A DNA stretch of 64,000 bases, from assembly GCF_009831235.1 (NCBI RefSeq), contig NZ_WUUL01000017.1, positions 1 to 64,000 of the forward strand, in the 5' to 3' direction. The translations under genes were made by a program, and so were the position numbers. The notes below the pieces were generated by a model, which ran no database searches, was not told where the DNA came from, and saw only the letters and a list, made by a program, of their open reading frames with translations. Position 1 is the first letter of the stretch, and every line of letters begins with the position of its first letter. Below, one piece after another: positions 31,700 to 41,987 of the stretch. The DNA is from Shimazuella alba. Lineage in GTDB: Bacteria > Bacillota > Bacilli > Thermoactinomycetales > Thermoactinomycetaceae.

Positions 31700-31786
31700 A
31701 TATTTTTCTACTGTGACTGGGGATTATATTTTCGTTAATTACTGGCACTATAACATCAAATTTATGTGAAAAAAATTATTATCTAG

Positions 31787-31821
31787 CCTGAACAACCGTT
31801 TCTTAGAAGCGTTTGTTCAGG
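31787..31821 (-). terminator. hairpin after GC-rich gene D
   Basis: CCTGAACAA ... TTGTTCAGG, 56 bases after the stop of gene D. A second GC-rich hairpin (GCCCACAGGG...CCCTGT) lies closer to the stop. Confidence 0.65.
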
Positions 31822-31876
31822 TGTACTCCGTGTAGAGCACATCTACAGGGGTTGCCCTGTGGGCTCTGCTTAACTG

Positions 31877-32119
31877 TTATCGCTTGGTGGAGCCAGGAGC
31901 GTGGATTACCGTTACCTGTCCGGTCGTGGTGACGGTGTACTTGTTGCCCAACTGATCCCAGTAGTGGAATGAATCCCCCATCGAGTCGGGGACTGCCTTC
32001 ACCATGTCAACCTCCTGTTGCACACCCATTGCGTCTACGAAGCGGAGATGTCCGTTCAGGTAGGAGAACGAAGCAGAGTTGGCAGGAACAGGATAAGTAA
32101 GAGTTGCGATCTTCTGCAT
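31877..32119 (-). CDS. GC-rich orphan gene D, 80-residue unknown protein
   Basis: ATG 32119 follows AGGAGG by five bases. The product is small and beta-rich (start MQKIATLTYPVPANS, middle MGDSFHYWDQLGNKYTV, end IHAPGSTKR) with no recognised family. Codons end mostly in C/G against AT-rich flanks. Upstream on its strand TTGAAA-17 bp-TAAGAT (about 32155-32183) is a good promoter candidate. The SD core AGGA can pair with TCCT directly before the start codon. Confidence 0.65.
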   Translation of the reverse strand: MQKIATLTYPVPANSASFSYLNGHLRFVDAMGVQQEVDMVKAVPDSMGDSFHYWDQLGNKYTVTTTGQVTVIHAPGSTKR

Positions 32120-32189
32120 AGGAACCTCCTGTAGGGTTGTAATTGACAACTTTATCTTAATATTTCTATAATTTTATTTCAACAAAATA

Positions 32190-33030
32190 TTGATGAGATG
32201 ATTGGTTTAGCGTGTTAAAGGCGGATCAGTCCATTTGGGATAGCGTGCGTTTCTCTAATGTTTGAAAAGCATTTTAACAATAATAATACAACTTGTAACA
32301 CCGTATTAAGTAACAGTTAGCAAGCTTTCAGCCTGCCGGTATAAAACTTCTCTGCTTGCTATGTTTAATACTCTTCTTCGCTATCCTCTGCAATAAATAT
32401 CATCCATAACAATACTCTTAGACGCAGCTATTAGTTATCTATCGATCTTTCCAAAAGAGTACTCCCGCTTCAAGTGTTAGCTAAGTGGATGGTGAATTTC
32501 GGTTTGGAGTTAGCCGAAAAGCATTGAAGTAAGTTAAATAAAAACTAATTATGAAGTGATTTGTGTAATTATTGAGAAACATGATGTTAAGAAAATTCGC
32601 AGGGTATTAGGGATAGAGACCTAAACTAGCACAACGGGTATGCGAAACCTCTACACTTTCTAGTACCCATGGTGGTATATGGTACATACACCACTTGTAT
32701 TAACGTTATAGTTAGCCATTATATAACGCCTAATAGTAACACGATGTAATGATAAGTACTTAATTACTTGCGTTTTGTTTATCCTTTATAAAAAGTTAGC
32801 AAATAGCATTGTTATTACTTAATTTACTAGAGCATTTTATTACATAAGGTTTATTATCTCCTGTGGGAGGTTGGCTATCTGTATCGGTTGCCAAAAAAGA
32901 GAAAGAAGCTGTCAAAAATTTAATCTTCGAGCTGGCGAAGATTTTCAATTTTTTATTGATTTGGTGTGGAGTATTCTTGTTCCTTTTGTTTTTTCTCCAT
33001 ATATTTGCTACCCCACTCTTTCATATTATG
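32190..33030. other. AT-rich gap without genes
   Basis: About 840 bases with no supported frame. The right end holds the frame-shifted tail of the HxlR remnant (MKEWGSKYMEKKQ on the minus strand near 32985). Confidence 0.45.
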
Positions 33031-33031
33031 T

Positions 33032-33343
33032 CTAGAGTTGGGATAAAACTTTTCCTTGTGAGGTTAGAGAATATTCTACTTTAGGAGGAACTTTAACTTC
33101 TTTAAAAACTTCTCGGTGAATCATTTCATCCTCTTCCAATTCTCTCAGTTGTTTTGTCAATATTCTTTTTGAAATGCCCGGTAGCAGTTTTTGAAGTTCG
33201 TAAGACCTTCTTGTTTGCTTACTTAGTTGTCATAAAATAATGATTTTCCATCTCCTAGCTATTACATTTTGAGTAAGTGTTAAAGAACATATTTCTTCGA
33301 GTTCTGGGGGAGGCGTTTCTGATTGAAATTTAAATCGAGTCAT
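33032..33343 (-). pseudogene. HxlR-family regulator, inactivated
   Basis: From ATG 33343 the minus strand reads a nearly complete HxlR (MarR-like winged helix) regulator: ARRWKIIIL, then a TGA where the family has Trp, then [38 protein letters not shown] and [16 protein letters not shown] further frameshift near 33032 cuts off the last helix. HxlR proteins repress adjacent genes in response to reactive electrophiles or oxidants. Only one stop and one shift separate it from an intact gene. Confidence 0.8.
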
Positions 33344-33444
33344 AGTATTTTCTTCATAGTGTTTGTTCTTTGATCTGATCCATTACTTTAAAAAAGTTGT
33401 AGGATACGCTCTGTAAATAATAATAATTCCTATTTAATGTATTG

Positions 33445-33467
33445 TCGTTATCACAATGATAAGACGA
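33445..33467. promoter_or_regulatory. inverted repeat upstream of CobW-type GTPase gene
   Basis: TCGTTATCA-caa-TGATAAGACGA contains the perfect repeat TTATCA/TGATAA. It resembles metalloregulator sites of the Zur/Fur type but is not an exact match to the Bacillus Zur box. It lies 185 bases before the GTPase gene. Confidence 0.35.
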
Positions 33468-33652
33468 ATTTGGATCTGTTTTTATAGCGAGTTTTTAAAA
33501 AATCATGCGATTTCTTTGTGATTAATTAGATTTTATAGCTTGGTATTAGTGATTTTAATATATTCGCTTTCCCAGATGAGGCTAGATATTTTTGTTTACA
33601 AATAAGAACAATTACGATATAAGTGGGTTATACGATTTGAGGAGGAGCACAA

Positions 33653-34867
33653 ATGATACAAAGGAAAATACCAGTAACGGTTCTAAGTGGGTATCTAGGT
33701 TCAGGGAAAACTACTATTTTAAATCATGTTTTAAACAATCGCGAAGGTAAAAAAGTAGCTGTAATCGTAAATGATATGAGTGAGATTAATATTGATGGGA
33801 GATTAGTGAATCAAGAAGCGAATCTATCTCGAACAGAAGAGAAACTCGTTGAGATGTCAAATGGGTGTATTTGTTGTACTCTACGGGAGGATCTACTATT
33901 GGAAGTAGAACGACTAGCAAAGGATGGAAGTTTTGATTATATCTTAATTGAATCTACAGGTATTAGTGAACCTATCCCTGTCGCACAAACCTTTTCCTAT
34001 GTTGATGAAGAGCTGGGAATAGATCTGAGTCAGTTTTGTCGTTTGGATACGATGGTTACTGTTGTTGATGCTTATCGGTTTTGGCACGATTTCTCTTCTG
34101 GGGAAACATTAGTAGATAGGAAGCAAGGATTAGATGCAGAAGATCATCGTGATGTTGTAGATTTACTTATTGATCAGATTGAATTTTGTGATGTTTTGAT
34201 ACTGAATAAATGTGATTTAATCAGTGAATCGGAGTTGAAAAAATTAGAAGGTGTGATTCGTAAAATTCAACCGAAAGCACAAATCATTCACAGCATATAT
34301 GGGAAAGTTGACTCGAATCAAATCTTAAATACGAATCGTTTTCATTTTGAGGAGGCTAGTCTTTCCGCTGGTTGGATTCAAGAACTAAACAAAACAGAAC
34401 ATACCCCTGAAACGGATGAATATGGTATATCTTCGATGGTTTATCGTCAAAGACGCCCTTTTCATCCAGCTCGAATGATGGATTGGTTTTCCAACTGGCC
34501 TGAATCTATCGTGCGTGCGAAAGGGATTGTTTGGATTGCAACACGAAATGAATTTGCTTTTCTACTCAGTCAAGCGGGTCCATCCATTCAACTAGGACCA
34601 TTATCACATTGGATAGCTGCTTTGCCATTAGAGGAACAAGAGTGGTACAAAAAGGAAGATCCCGAACTATTAGAAACGTGGAATGAACCATATGGAGATA
34701 GAAAAAATGAATTTGTTTTAATAGGCGTAGATATGGATCAAGAGAAAGTGAAGGCGCAGTTAGATCAACTGCTATTAACAGATGAGGAAATGAAACAAGA
34801 ATGGAGAACTTTTCATGATCCATTACCAAGTGAGGAACAGCGGATAGAGGAAAACGTTGTTTCTTGA
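33653..34867 (+). CDS. CobW/COG0523 metal-chaperone GTPase (YciC/ZNG1-like)
   Basis: A 404-residue G3E-family GTPase. Walker [10 protein letters not shown] is at 13-21, the metal-binding CxCC motif GCICC at 71-75, ESTGISEP near 104 (switch region), LNKCD near 188 for guanine recognition, then a CobW C-terminal domain ([18 protein letters not shown]). Members insert Zn or other metals into client proteins; YciC-type members act under zinc starvation. GAGGAGGAG lies seven bases before the ATG. It stands alone, so the client is unknown. Confidence 0.87.
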   Translation: MIQRKIPVTVLSGYLGSGKTTILNHVLNNREGKKVAVIVNDMSEINIDGRLVNQEANLSRTEEKLVEMSNGCICCTLREDLLLEVERLAKDGSFDYILIESTGISEPIPVAQTFSYVDEELGIDLSQFCRLDTMVTVVDAYRFWHDFSSGETLVDRKQGLDAEDHRDVVDLLIDQIEFCDVLILNKCDLISESELKKLEGVIRKIQPKAQIIHSIYGKVDSNQILNTNRFHFEEASLSAGWIQELNKTEHTPETDEYGISSMVYRQRRPFHPARMMDWFSNWPESIVRAKGIVWIATRNEFAFLLSQAGPSIQLGPLSHWIAALPLEEQEWYKKEDPELLETWNEPYGDRKNEFVLIGVDMDQEKVKAQLDQLLLTDEEMKQEWRTFHDPLPSEEQRIEENVVS

Positions 34868-34899
34868 GTACTTTTCAATCCTCACACTAATGAACCAGT

Positions 34900-35035
34900 G
34901 ACCATTGAGCTAGGCTTGTTTGATGTTCATAGATGAGCTTGTTGCATTGTTCCATACAAAAGCGAAGATGCTCACGGATGAAGCGTTCTTTGTCGGTTAG
35001 GGGCGGCAGACGCGGAAAATGGAAGCATCAAGCGA
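34900..35035 (-). pseudogene. short unrecognised coding remnant
   Basis: The minus strand reads RLPPLTDKERFIREHLRF and MEQCNKLIYEHQTSLAQWS in one frame without stops, a protein-like stretch richer in GC than its flanks, with no start or stop context. Family not recognised. Confidence 0.35.
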
Positions 35036-35292
35036 CTTCATAACACGTTAAGCTTTATTTATGCAATAACCTATAGACATAATAATTTGTTTCTACCATT
35101 CACTAATCTTAACTTGATAGGAATGGCCAGTAGAGCTCTACCATAAATCGCAAAGTAAAAATTTACTACATCGAAATATTATAAAAGGCCCTCTTAGAGG
35201 ATTACAAAAGTCTATGAATGAGATGTACCTAATAATAAGAATCAATGTTATGATTAGTATAAACGCAGGTCGATCTCCAAGGAGAGCAGACA

Positions 35293-35431
35293 ATGAAGAA
35301 CCCGTTTATGCCCCTCATCATCGGGATTGTGGTTGCGGGCTAAGGAACACCCCGAAGGCGCTGCTGCATGTGCCGCTCTCGCTCTTTTCTTCTACATCCT
35401 CGGAGGCGGAAGCGGACGCCGCAACTCCTAA
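35293..35431 (+). pseudogene. GC-rich orphan gene E: small membrane protein, frameshifted
   Basis: ATG 35293 follows AAGGAG and opens MKNPFMPLIIGIVVAG, then TAA. One base later the sequence continues as KEHPEGAAACAALALFFYI and LGGGSGRRNS to a stop at 35431. One inserted base near 35341 (or an equivalent indel) explains this. The original product would be about 46 residues with two hydrophobic helices. The leader GGTCGATCTCCAAGGAG resembles those of genes J and K, and TATGAT lies upstream. Confidence 0.6.
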
Positions 35432-35670
35432 GTGTAGAACCCTGCTTTAGTTCTCTATTAAGAGCATTGCGACCATTTGAATCCTATGGTTCAAACGGTC
35501 GCCTAATTTTACTCACAAAAATGCGGGGTTTTCCCCATAGCCATCAAGCTAAGGAAAAATAGATTATCCACAAACAATTCCTGATAATGATTAAAATTTA
35601 CAAAGCAATAGGAATACCGTATGATGAAAATACAAAGCCCGATGTACATCTCTCATACTAGGAGAAAGAC

Positions 35671-36033
35671 ATGCAGGTTGGCGTTTCTCGTCTTCCAGGA
35701 GAGAACAACTTCCAGCTTCGCTTCGGCGTTCCTGGCGATCGGACCAAGGGGAAGTCCTACTCTCTGTACGGAGCCACTTACAACCCCGAACTCCGGATGT
35801 TCACCCCCTCATCCACCAAGCGCAGCATGCGACTTGAGGACGAGGAGAGGAAGCACAAGAAGTTCTTGAACTGCATCACTATCTTCGTCGAGGAGAGCGC
35901 GGCTACTACTTCCCTCTCTCATGAGGAAGAATCGGTTGCCATGCATCCCAACTTCCTCGGTGCCGCATTCGACCAGACCCTCGTTCTTGGGTACAAGCTG
36001 GTAGATTCCCTGCCTCTTCGCTGGGCGCAGTGA
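35671..36033 (+). CDS. GC-rich orphan gene F, 120-residue unknown protein
   Basis: ATG 35671 follows AGGAGA by five bases. The protein (start MQVGVSRLPGENNFQLRFG, later SMRLEDEERKHKKFLNCIT) is soluble, intact and not recognised. TTTACA-17 bp-TATGAT (about 35598-35626) is a plausible promoter; TCTC upstream can pair with GAGA of the SD. It sits 240 bases after gene E in the same orientation, and both have the same foreign base composition. Confidence 0.65.
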   Translation: MQVGVSRLPGENNFQLRFGVPGDRTKGKSYSLYGATYNPELRMFTPSSTKRSMRLEDEERKHKKFLNCITIFVEESAATTSLSHEEESVAMHPNFLGAAFDQTLVLGYKLVDSLPLRWAQ

Positions 36034-36053
36034 GAGATCGAACAGCGGGACCC

Positions 36054-36131
36054 TGGTGTGGAGCACAAGTTGTTTCACACCACCCAATTCTAGAAAATAC
36101 GCACACCAAACAAGCCTAGCTAGGCTTGTTT
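36054..36131 (+). terminator. two hairpins after GC-rich gene F
   Basis: TGGTGTG ... CACACCA (36054-36082), then the perfect palindrome AAACAAGCCTAG/CTAGGCTTGTTT (36108-36131) followed by a T-run, a strong intrinsic terminator. Confidence 0.8.
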
Positions 36132-36457
36132 TTTAAATTATGCTACTTTCGCAATGGATAGGCTATACTCATAAACGTACCTCCCTCAAGCTCGACTCTT
36201 ATAAAGCAAGAAAATTCAATAACAGTAAAAATCGACTACTATGACTTATTGAAAATAAGGCTTATCTAGCATCGCTTTGTTTCCTATACAAATATAAAAA
36301 ATTGCAGTGTATTCTAGAGTGGTAGTAATTTCTTAAAATCTATTGCTTTATCAAAAAAAATTGTGTTAAATAATTGTATGCCTATTTTTATACTTTAAGG
36401 TTTAAATAGTATAAAAACATTCTATTTTAATCCCATCCATTCAAAAGGAGGGCAAAT
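36132..36457. other. AT-rich gap without genes
   Basis: No frame or RNA supported; strongly AT-rich, ending in the ribosome site of the 46-residue frame. Confidence 0.5.
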
Positions 36458-36598
36458 ATGAAAGACGATAATGTTGTCACAAAAGCCGCTATTAGGATAG
36501 AATTTGGATGCGAAACCATTTTTGACAGTCTGAAGCAGTTTTCGATCGGATTTTATGAGGATATTAACTGGTTTTATAACTTATTTACAAAACACTAG
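36458..36598 (+). CDS. small hypothetical protein, 46 residues
   Basis: ATG 36458 follows AAAGGAGGG, a strong ribosome site. The product (MKDDNVVTKAAIRIEFGCE, end WFYNLFTKH) is acidic at the start and aromatic at the end. It has no recognised domain and could be a truncated gene. It lies 250 bases before the MFS gene. Confidence 0.4.
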   Translation: MKDDNVVTKAAIRIEFGCETIFDSLKQFSIGFYEDINWFYNLFTKH

Positions 36599-36847
36599 GA
36601 TATTCAAATCCAATTCTCTCTGAAAAAGTGTTTTTTTACGATTATCATATGGGAAGTTAAATTGACTAAATTTTCAACAAATCGTTATTAAGCTTAGCTC
36701 CGCTGTCTGGTAGGCATAGCTCACAGCTATGATCAGAATAAATATTAAAATATACAGTGTTCGTGTCATCAAATTAGTTGCTGTATGAAATTCAGTGGTC
36801 AAGTAGAAGAGGACGTGTTTAAGCTGAATAGAACAAATAAAGATACA

Positions 36848-38089
36848 ATGGAAAATTGGAAGAGAAATATTATACTTTTTTTAGGAAGTCAGACGATATC
36901 ACTGTTTGGTTCTTCTTTAGTGCAGTATGCAATCATGTGGCATATCACACTAAAGACGCAATCGGGTGTGATGATGACAATCTATATTCTTTGTGGTTTT
37001 TTGCCTACTTTTCTATTATCCCCATTTGCAGGAGTATGGGCAGACCGATATAATCGGAAAATTTTGATTGTCTTATCCGATTCCTTGATTGCGTTAGCAA
37101 CACTGATTTTAGCTATTCTATTTTTTCTTGGGTATGATCATTTTTGGCTTCTCTTTGTCATATCTGCTGTTCGTGCACTTGGGGCAGGAGTCCAGACGCC
37201 AGCAGTTGGAGCCATTTTGCCGCAACTAGTGCCAGAAGATAAACTCACAAAGGTCAGTGGTACAAATGGGAGTATTCAAGCACTTATTATGCTTTTAGCT
37301 CCAATAGCAAGTGGTGCACTTTTGGGTTTTGTGTCCATTGAGATGATATTGCTGATAGATGTGATCACGGCAACAATCGCTGTTTTTATTCTATTTAAAT
37401 TTTTGTCTATTCCAGTACATGCAAAAGCGGCGCAAGATCAATCCATCAGTTATTTCGATGATTTACAAAAGGGGTTTCACTATATTAAAGATCACCTCTT
37501 TTTGAAGCGATTCTTTCTGTTTTTCTCTTTGTATTTTGTACTAGTTGCACCTGCAGCATTTTTGACTCCTCTGCAGGTTACTCGTAGCTTTGGAGAAGAC
37601 GTATGGCGTTTAACAGCCATAGAAATTACTTTCTCGATCGGAATGATGCTGGGTGGACTTTTGATAGCTTCTTGGGAAGGCCTTAAGAATAAAGTTCATA
37701 CGATGGTTCTTTCGACGATGGTATTTGGAATTAGTACTTTTGCACTCGGAGTCATCCCTATTTTTTGGATTTATTTAGTATTCATGGGTTTAATAGGTGT
37801 AGCGATGCCCTTCTTTAGTACACCATCAAATGTTTTAATCCAAGAAAAAGTAGAGGAAGATTTTTTAGGAAGAGTATTTGGTGTCATAGGAATGATTTCT
37901 AGCTCGATGATGCCTTTGGGGATGCTAATTTTCGGTCCGATAGCAGATATCATTTCCATCGAAATTTTACTGATAGGTACTGGGTTGTTATTGTTCATTC
38001 AAGGGATCTTCTTACTTGGTGATAAAACGTTGATAGAAGCTGGAAAGTCAAATATAAAGGAGTCTAGGAATGAAGGTATGATAGATTAA
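36848..38089 (+). CDS. MFS multidrug/macrolide efflux transporter
   Basis: About 413 residues with twelve predicted helices. I take ATG 36848 (MENWKRNIILFLGSQTISLFG) because close homologues in this drug-efflux MFS group begin this way; the frame is open back to 36785 and no start has a strong ribosome site. The motif-A-like loop AGVWADRYNRK follows helix 2, and GLIGVAMPFFSTP lies late. It likely exports drugs by proton antiport. Substrate unknown. Confidence 0.82.
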   Translation: MENWKRNIILFLGSQTISLFGSSLVQYAIMWHITLKTQSGVMMTIYILCGFLPTFLLSPFAGVWADRYNRKILIVLSDSLIALATLILAILFFLGYDHFWLLFVISAVRALGAGVQTPAVGAILPQLVPEDKLTKVSGTNGSIQALIMLLAPIASGALLGFVSIEMILLIDVITATIAVFILFKFLSIPVHAKAAQDQSISYFDDLQKGFHYIKDHLFLKRFFLFFSLYFVLVAPAAFLTPLQVTRSFGEDVWRLTAIEITFSIGMMLGGLLIASWEGLKNKVHTMVLSTMVFGISTFALGVIPIFWIYLVFMGLIGVAMPFFSTPSNVLIQEKVEEDFLGRVFGVIGMISSSMMPLGMLIFGPIADIISIEILLIGTGLLLFIQGIFLLGDKTLIEAGKSNIKESRNEGMID

Positions 38090-38424
38090 CTGCAGGATGC
38101 GCTGATTAGGTTAGTTGTAATGAGTGAGTTTGTACCATAATAGAATTATGTGATTCATAAACTACTGGATGCAGATATTTTCTTGATTGTATTAACCATT
38201 GGGGTATCTCATCTTAGGTGTCTGTTTTTAAATTGGATTCCGTCCTCCTCAGTCCATATAAGGGAGAAGGGAGATCCAATCTGTGATATCGAATGTTCAA
38301 GGAAACCCTTTGTTACGTGAAATTTGTTAGTAAGAAACCCCCATCTTAAAGCGTGAGCTAAGGTGAGGGAGGTCTATTAATATGAAATGATCGATTATTG
38401 GGAAAATGGGCCGTAAGAAATCAG
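38090..38424. other. gap with possible IS right-end remnant
   Basis: No gene is supported. Near 38338-38372 the sequence CCCCCATCTTAAAGCG followed by TGAGCTAAGGTGAGGG resembles the hairpin ends of the tnpB elements, so this may be the remnant of another copy. Confidence 0.3.
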
Positions 38425-38457
38425 AAGACCAATCTCTTAAGTGAGAGATTAGTCTTT
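38425..38457. terminator. terminator before the YCF48-like gene end
   Basis: AAGACCAATCTCT-taagtg-AGAGATTAGTCTT, serving converging transcription from both sides. Confidence 0.75.
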
Positions 38458-38472
38458 CTTTCAACATCCTTC

Positions 38473-39528
38473 TTATAAAGGTGTAACGACTAAAACAAGA
38501 GGATGTTGGTGGTTAAATTTTTCGTTCCAAGAGACATCTAACTTAATCCATGTTTGACCCGTATCCTGAGAACGAAACAATCCTTTATTGCTTAGGGCAA
38601 AAAATACGCCTGCTTTAGATGGATGAGCTGCTAAAGTTGGAATTAGCGTCCCATCTGATGAAGGAAGTCCATTGGTTACTACTTCCCATGGTTGTTCTCC
38701 TTTTTTTCGATAGATCGTTGTATTAGCTTGAAATGGAGCATGGGCTTGTACAGGATTTTCTGCCGCACCAACAAGCAAAATGTCAGGATTTCCGGAATCT
38801 ACAGCTAGCGTATATAGATATTGATGATGGAGACCTTCGTTTGGATAAAACCAAGTTGCACCAGCATCCCGACTCTCTGCATAGCCGCGTCCAGGCTGAT
38901 GGAATCCATCTCCTGCTGCTACATAAATCCGTCCTGGTGCTTTGGAATGAACTGCAAAAGTATGCGTGTCTAAAGGACCATTAAATTTCCTGTCTTCCCA
39001 ATGTTCGCCGCCATCAAGACTTCGTAAGAAGGCACCGAACTCAATAGCAGCAAACAGTTGACTTGAATTTACCGGATCGGCCTCGATCCAGCGAACGTGA
39101 TGCGTATGAGGTCGAGGAGGATAACTCCAAAGCAGTCTGGACGGTAGGTTTTGAATCCCTTTGAATTCTTGCCAAGTGTCCCCACCATCTTCTGAATAGA
39201 AAATAGCACTTGGCTCCGTTCCTGCGTAAACCACACCATAACCTTGTTCTGACTTTTTCGTGCTAACTGTTAAGGACATAATATGTGGATAGGGAATGAC
39301 GGTCTCTCTCAAGGGTTCCATAGCATGGGGTGCCCCAATTGGTTCCCAATTTTCCCCAGCATCTAAGCTTCTCCATAAGCCACGGCCATATGTTCCACAG
39401 TACAATCGATTTGTATCAAATGGGTCATATGTTAGACTGACAACTTCTAACCCTTTAAGGATTGTTTTAGTATTTCCCTGTTCTTCATCCACTTTAACTA
39501 GTTCATCTTGCATGGAGAAAAAAATCAT
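38473..39528 (-). CDS. BNR/sialidase-like beta-propeller protein (YCF48/VPS10-type repeats)
   Basis: A 351-residue intracellular-type protein without signal peptide. It is built from repeats with Asp-box features (SLDAGENWEPI, SEDGGDTWQEF, SLDGGEHWEDR, SRDAGATWFYP, SQDTGQTWIKL), typical of BNR propellers. Such proteins are often annotated as exo-alpha-sialidase or photosystem assembly-like, but no catalytic residues can be assigned. ATG 39528 follows GAGGAGAG. It lies 71 bases downstream of a TetR gene on the same strand, so the two probably form an operon. Confidence 0.78.
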   Translation of the reverse strand: MIFFSMQDELVKVDEEQGNTKTILKGLEVVSLTYDPFDTNRLYCGTYGRGLWRSLDAGENWEPIGAPHAMEPLRETVIPYPHIMSLTVSTKKSEQGYGVVYAGTEPSAIFYSEDGGDTWQEFKGIQNLPSRLLWSYPPRPHTHHVRWIEADPVNSSQLFAAIEFGAFLRSLDGGEHWEDRKFNGPLDTHTFAVHSKAPGRIYVAAGDGFHQPGRGYAESRDAGATWFYPNEGLHHQYLYTLAVDSGNPDILLVGAAENPVQAHAPFQANTTIYRKKGEQPWEVVTNGLPSSDGTLIPTLAAHPSKAGVFFALSNKGLFRSQDTGQTWIKLDVSWNEKFNHQHPLVLVVTPL

Positions 39529-39599
39529 AATTCTAACTCTCCTCTATATTTGGAAGATTTTTATGCAAAAATTACTGTACCTTAATAACAAATGATTAT

Positions 39600-40190
39600 T
39601 TAAGAAAGAGATTTCAATACAGTTTCAATCGATTGGTCAATTAATAATTCTGCCTTTTCCTGACCTCCCAAAATATGACCAGCCATGGAAAGAGAAATGA
39701 TACCATGCATAGCACCCCATATTATCCCGACTTTATTAAATGTTTCCTCGTTGGAAAGATCGGGGAATTGTTTCTGTAACAGTTCACAAACGATATATCC
39801 TATCTCCATTCCCTTTGGTTGAGTTTCTTCCACTCCAAAAGGAACGCCGTCAAGTCCATACATAATACGGTAGAGAGCTTTGTTTTCCCATGCAAACTTA
39901 TAATATGATTTAATCATTGCATAAATAGATTCTTTAGGATTCTCCCCATGATTGTGATCTTTCATGTTTCTCGTTAAAAGAGCAATGCCTTTTCGAACCA
40001 AAGATAAAATTAAATCATCTTTACTTGAAAACAATTCGTATACTTTTTGTGTACTATATTCTATCCGATCAGCGATTTTCCGCATACTGACGGATGTCCA
40101 TCCGTTGGCTTCCGCTATTTCCAAAGCTGCATTCATTATCTGCTCTTTTAATAGGGATTGTTGGTGTAAACGACGTTCTTTGTGGCCCAT
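39600..40190 (-). CDS. TetR-family transcriptional regulator
   Basis: A 196-residue repressor with an N-terminal helix-turn-helix (AEANGWTSVSMRKIADRIE, then YSTQKVYELFSSKDDL) and a helical ligand domain of the TetR_C_33-like kind. ATG 40190 follows AAGGAGACG. Two palindromes directly upstream are its likely operators. It precedes the beta-propeller gene. Ligand unknown. Confidence 0.87.
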   Translation of the reverse strand: MGHKERRLHQQSLLKEQIMNAALEIAEANGWTSVSMRKIADRIEYSTQKVYELFSSKDDLILSLVRKGIALLTRNMKDHNHGENPKESIYAMIKSYYKFAWENKALYRIMYGLDGVPFGVEETQPKGMEIGYIVCELLQKQFPDLSNEETFNKVGIIWGAMHGIISLSMAGHILGGQEKAELLIDQSIETVLKSLS

Positions 40191-40203
40191 TACTCGTCTC
40201 CTT

Positions 40204-40235
40204 AATAACGATGTTATTTTTTATAACAATGTTAT
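40204..40235. promoter_or_regulatory. paired TetR operators
   Basis: AATAAC-gat-GTTATT (40204-40218) and ATAAC-aat-GTTAT (40223-40235) are two adjacent palindromes 14-45 bases before the TetR start, fitting autoregulation. Confidence 0.7.
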
Positions 40236-40287
40236 ATTATTTGAATTTTAGATTAAAGTCAAGTGATTATATAATTATTGGTTATAA

Positions 40288-40324
40288 AACAAGAGACAAC
40301 TTTGTAAATTAGTTGTCTCTTGTT
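40288..40324. terminator. terminator downstream of yndJ remnant
   Basis: AACAAGAGACAACT ... AGTTGTCTCTTGTT with a 9-base loop. Confidence 0.85.
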
Positions 40325-40354
40325 CAGATAGAAAGCTTTTATTTTGCAATCATT

Positions 40355-41987
40355 TCATATTCTATATTGACTATTCTTACCAAAAAACCAAAAACGGTGG
40401 GTAACTTGTAATCTGCCATATTCATCGACCCAAATGTAAAAATGTTCATTTAAAGGCAAGCGTATGGAAAAATTTTTAAGCATGAGAAAGTTTCCTTCAT
40501 CACCCATGCCGCCCCTTCTTGGTATAGAAGTTAATTGCAAAGATCCATCTACGCCATGTTCGAGTCGAAAGAAGGTTGCTCGATTTGATTTGTTTATTGG
40601 GAAAGTGATATTTAAATAACGTTCGTTGTTATGCTTATGATCAGAATATATACCAACAACAAATGTATCATCTGAATCTTGATAACTTAGTACCCAAGCG
40701 TGTAGTTTTTTGTTCCAATATTGCTCTTTATTGATCACACTGATGATTTCACTGTTCAATGGTATTATCGCTCCACCTGGAGAGGGAACGTTGGTTTGTT
40801 GTAATATGTTTGTCCAAATTCTATGTAATTTTTCAAAGAGCCAAGCAGCTTTTGTCCAACGAGCCTGAATCGCAACATCGTATAATGAAGTATTTTCAAA
40901 AAAAGATCTTACTTTTGGATGTAGTAGATTTGGGATAAAGTCGGCTCGTGCAAACTGATCCAGATTATACATGATACCTACATGGGATACTTTTGGATCT
41001 TCATATCCATTTCGTTGTAAGAAATCTTTCCCAATATATCTATCGCCATTTATATTAATTTGAGGAAGTTGATATATATTATTTTTTTCTGTCGGTTTTT
41101 GAAAATACCAACCAAAAATTCCTGATACAAATCCAATAGCTAATGGGATTTCATGATACCAGATCCATTGTTCAGCGTTTATCCAAGCGAGTTTCTGTAA
41201 TTGGAGTATGCCCTGTATAACAGATAATACAGTCGTTATAACTATCACAACAGCAGATAGTTGTATACAAAGGTTGGTGACAGTATTCTTTTTTCTATAT
41301 GTAAAAAACAAAATAACTATACATAATGATGCATATAGTGTAGATCCAGAGTCCAGCTTTTTGAACCCAAGGATCAGTAAGAATACCAATTCCAATGATA
41401 AGAGGACTAATGATTATACCTCTAACTGTCCACCGGTAAGAATGTCCTATTTTTCGATCAATAGGAATGGCACGTCCGGCTAATCCGACAAAAAGTGTTG
41501 ACAGGACAGCAGTAAAATAAAAATGAATCGTGGTCATAAGAAGATGGTGACTAATTATTTTATCACTGGTAAAACAATATACACTGAGTGAAACTCCGCC
41601 TAAAAGTATATATAAAAAGCTAGTATCAATTGCGTTTTCCTCGATGATATACCAACCACGCTCGATAAATCTCCTTATTCCATAAACAAATAATCCTAGT
41701 GTATAGACAGCCCATGGTATGGAGAGTATTCCCGAAAGGATGCTTCCTGCCGAAAATAATAGAGTTATTCCTATTGTTACTGTTACATAAAGATGACTAT
41801 TTAACAGTAAAGCATGATAACGTGAACTCCTCTCGTCACGCTTTATTGTAGGGATGAGAGAGAGTAGTATTGGTATGAAGAGAAAAATGGAGATCAATAG
41901 TATCTTTTCCAGACCATCCACAAGCAAAATGCAGATAATCCATAAAAAAGTAGAGATCCATAGATTTCTGGAAAAAGAAGTTTTCAT
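40355..41987 (-). pseudogene. yndJ: YndJ-like membrane protein split by a frameshift
   Basis: Two overlapping frames together give a protein of about 540 residues like Bacillus YndJ. The first (from ATG 41987, 230 residues) has six or seven membrane helices and ends at FVFYI. The second continues from about CIVILFFTYRKKNTV through more helices into a soluble C-terminal domain (VSHVGIMYNLDQFARAD, later YRI at the end). The switch falls around 41300-41325, where T/A runs occur. YndJ function is unknown. A real indel is more likely than two separate genes. Confidence 0.75.

Noticed and set aside
32863-33084. 73-codon hydrophobic frame on the plus strand
   Set aside because: It overlaps the HxlR remnant in antisense, has no ribosome site, and its hydrophobicity comes from the AT-rich complement.
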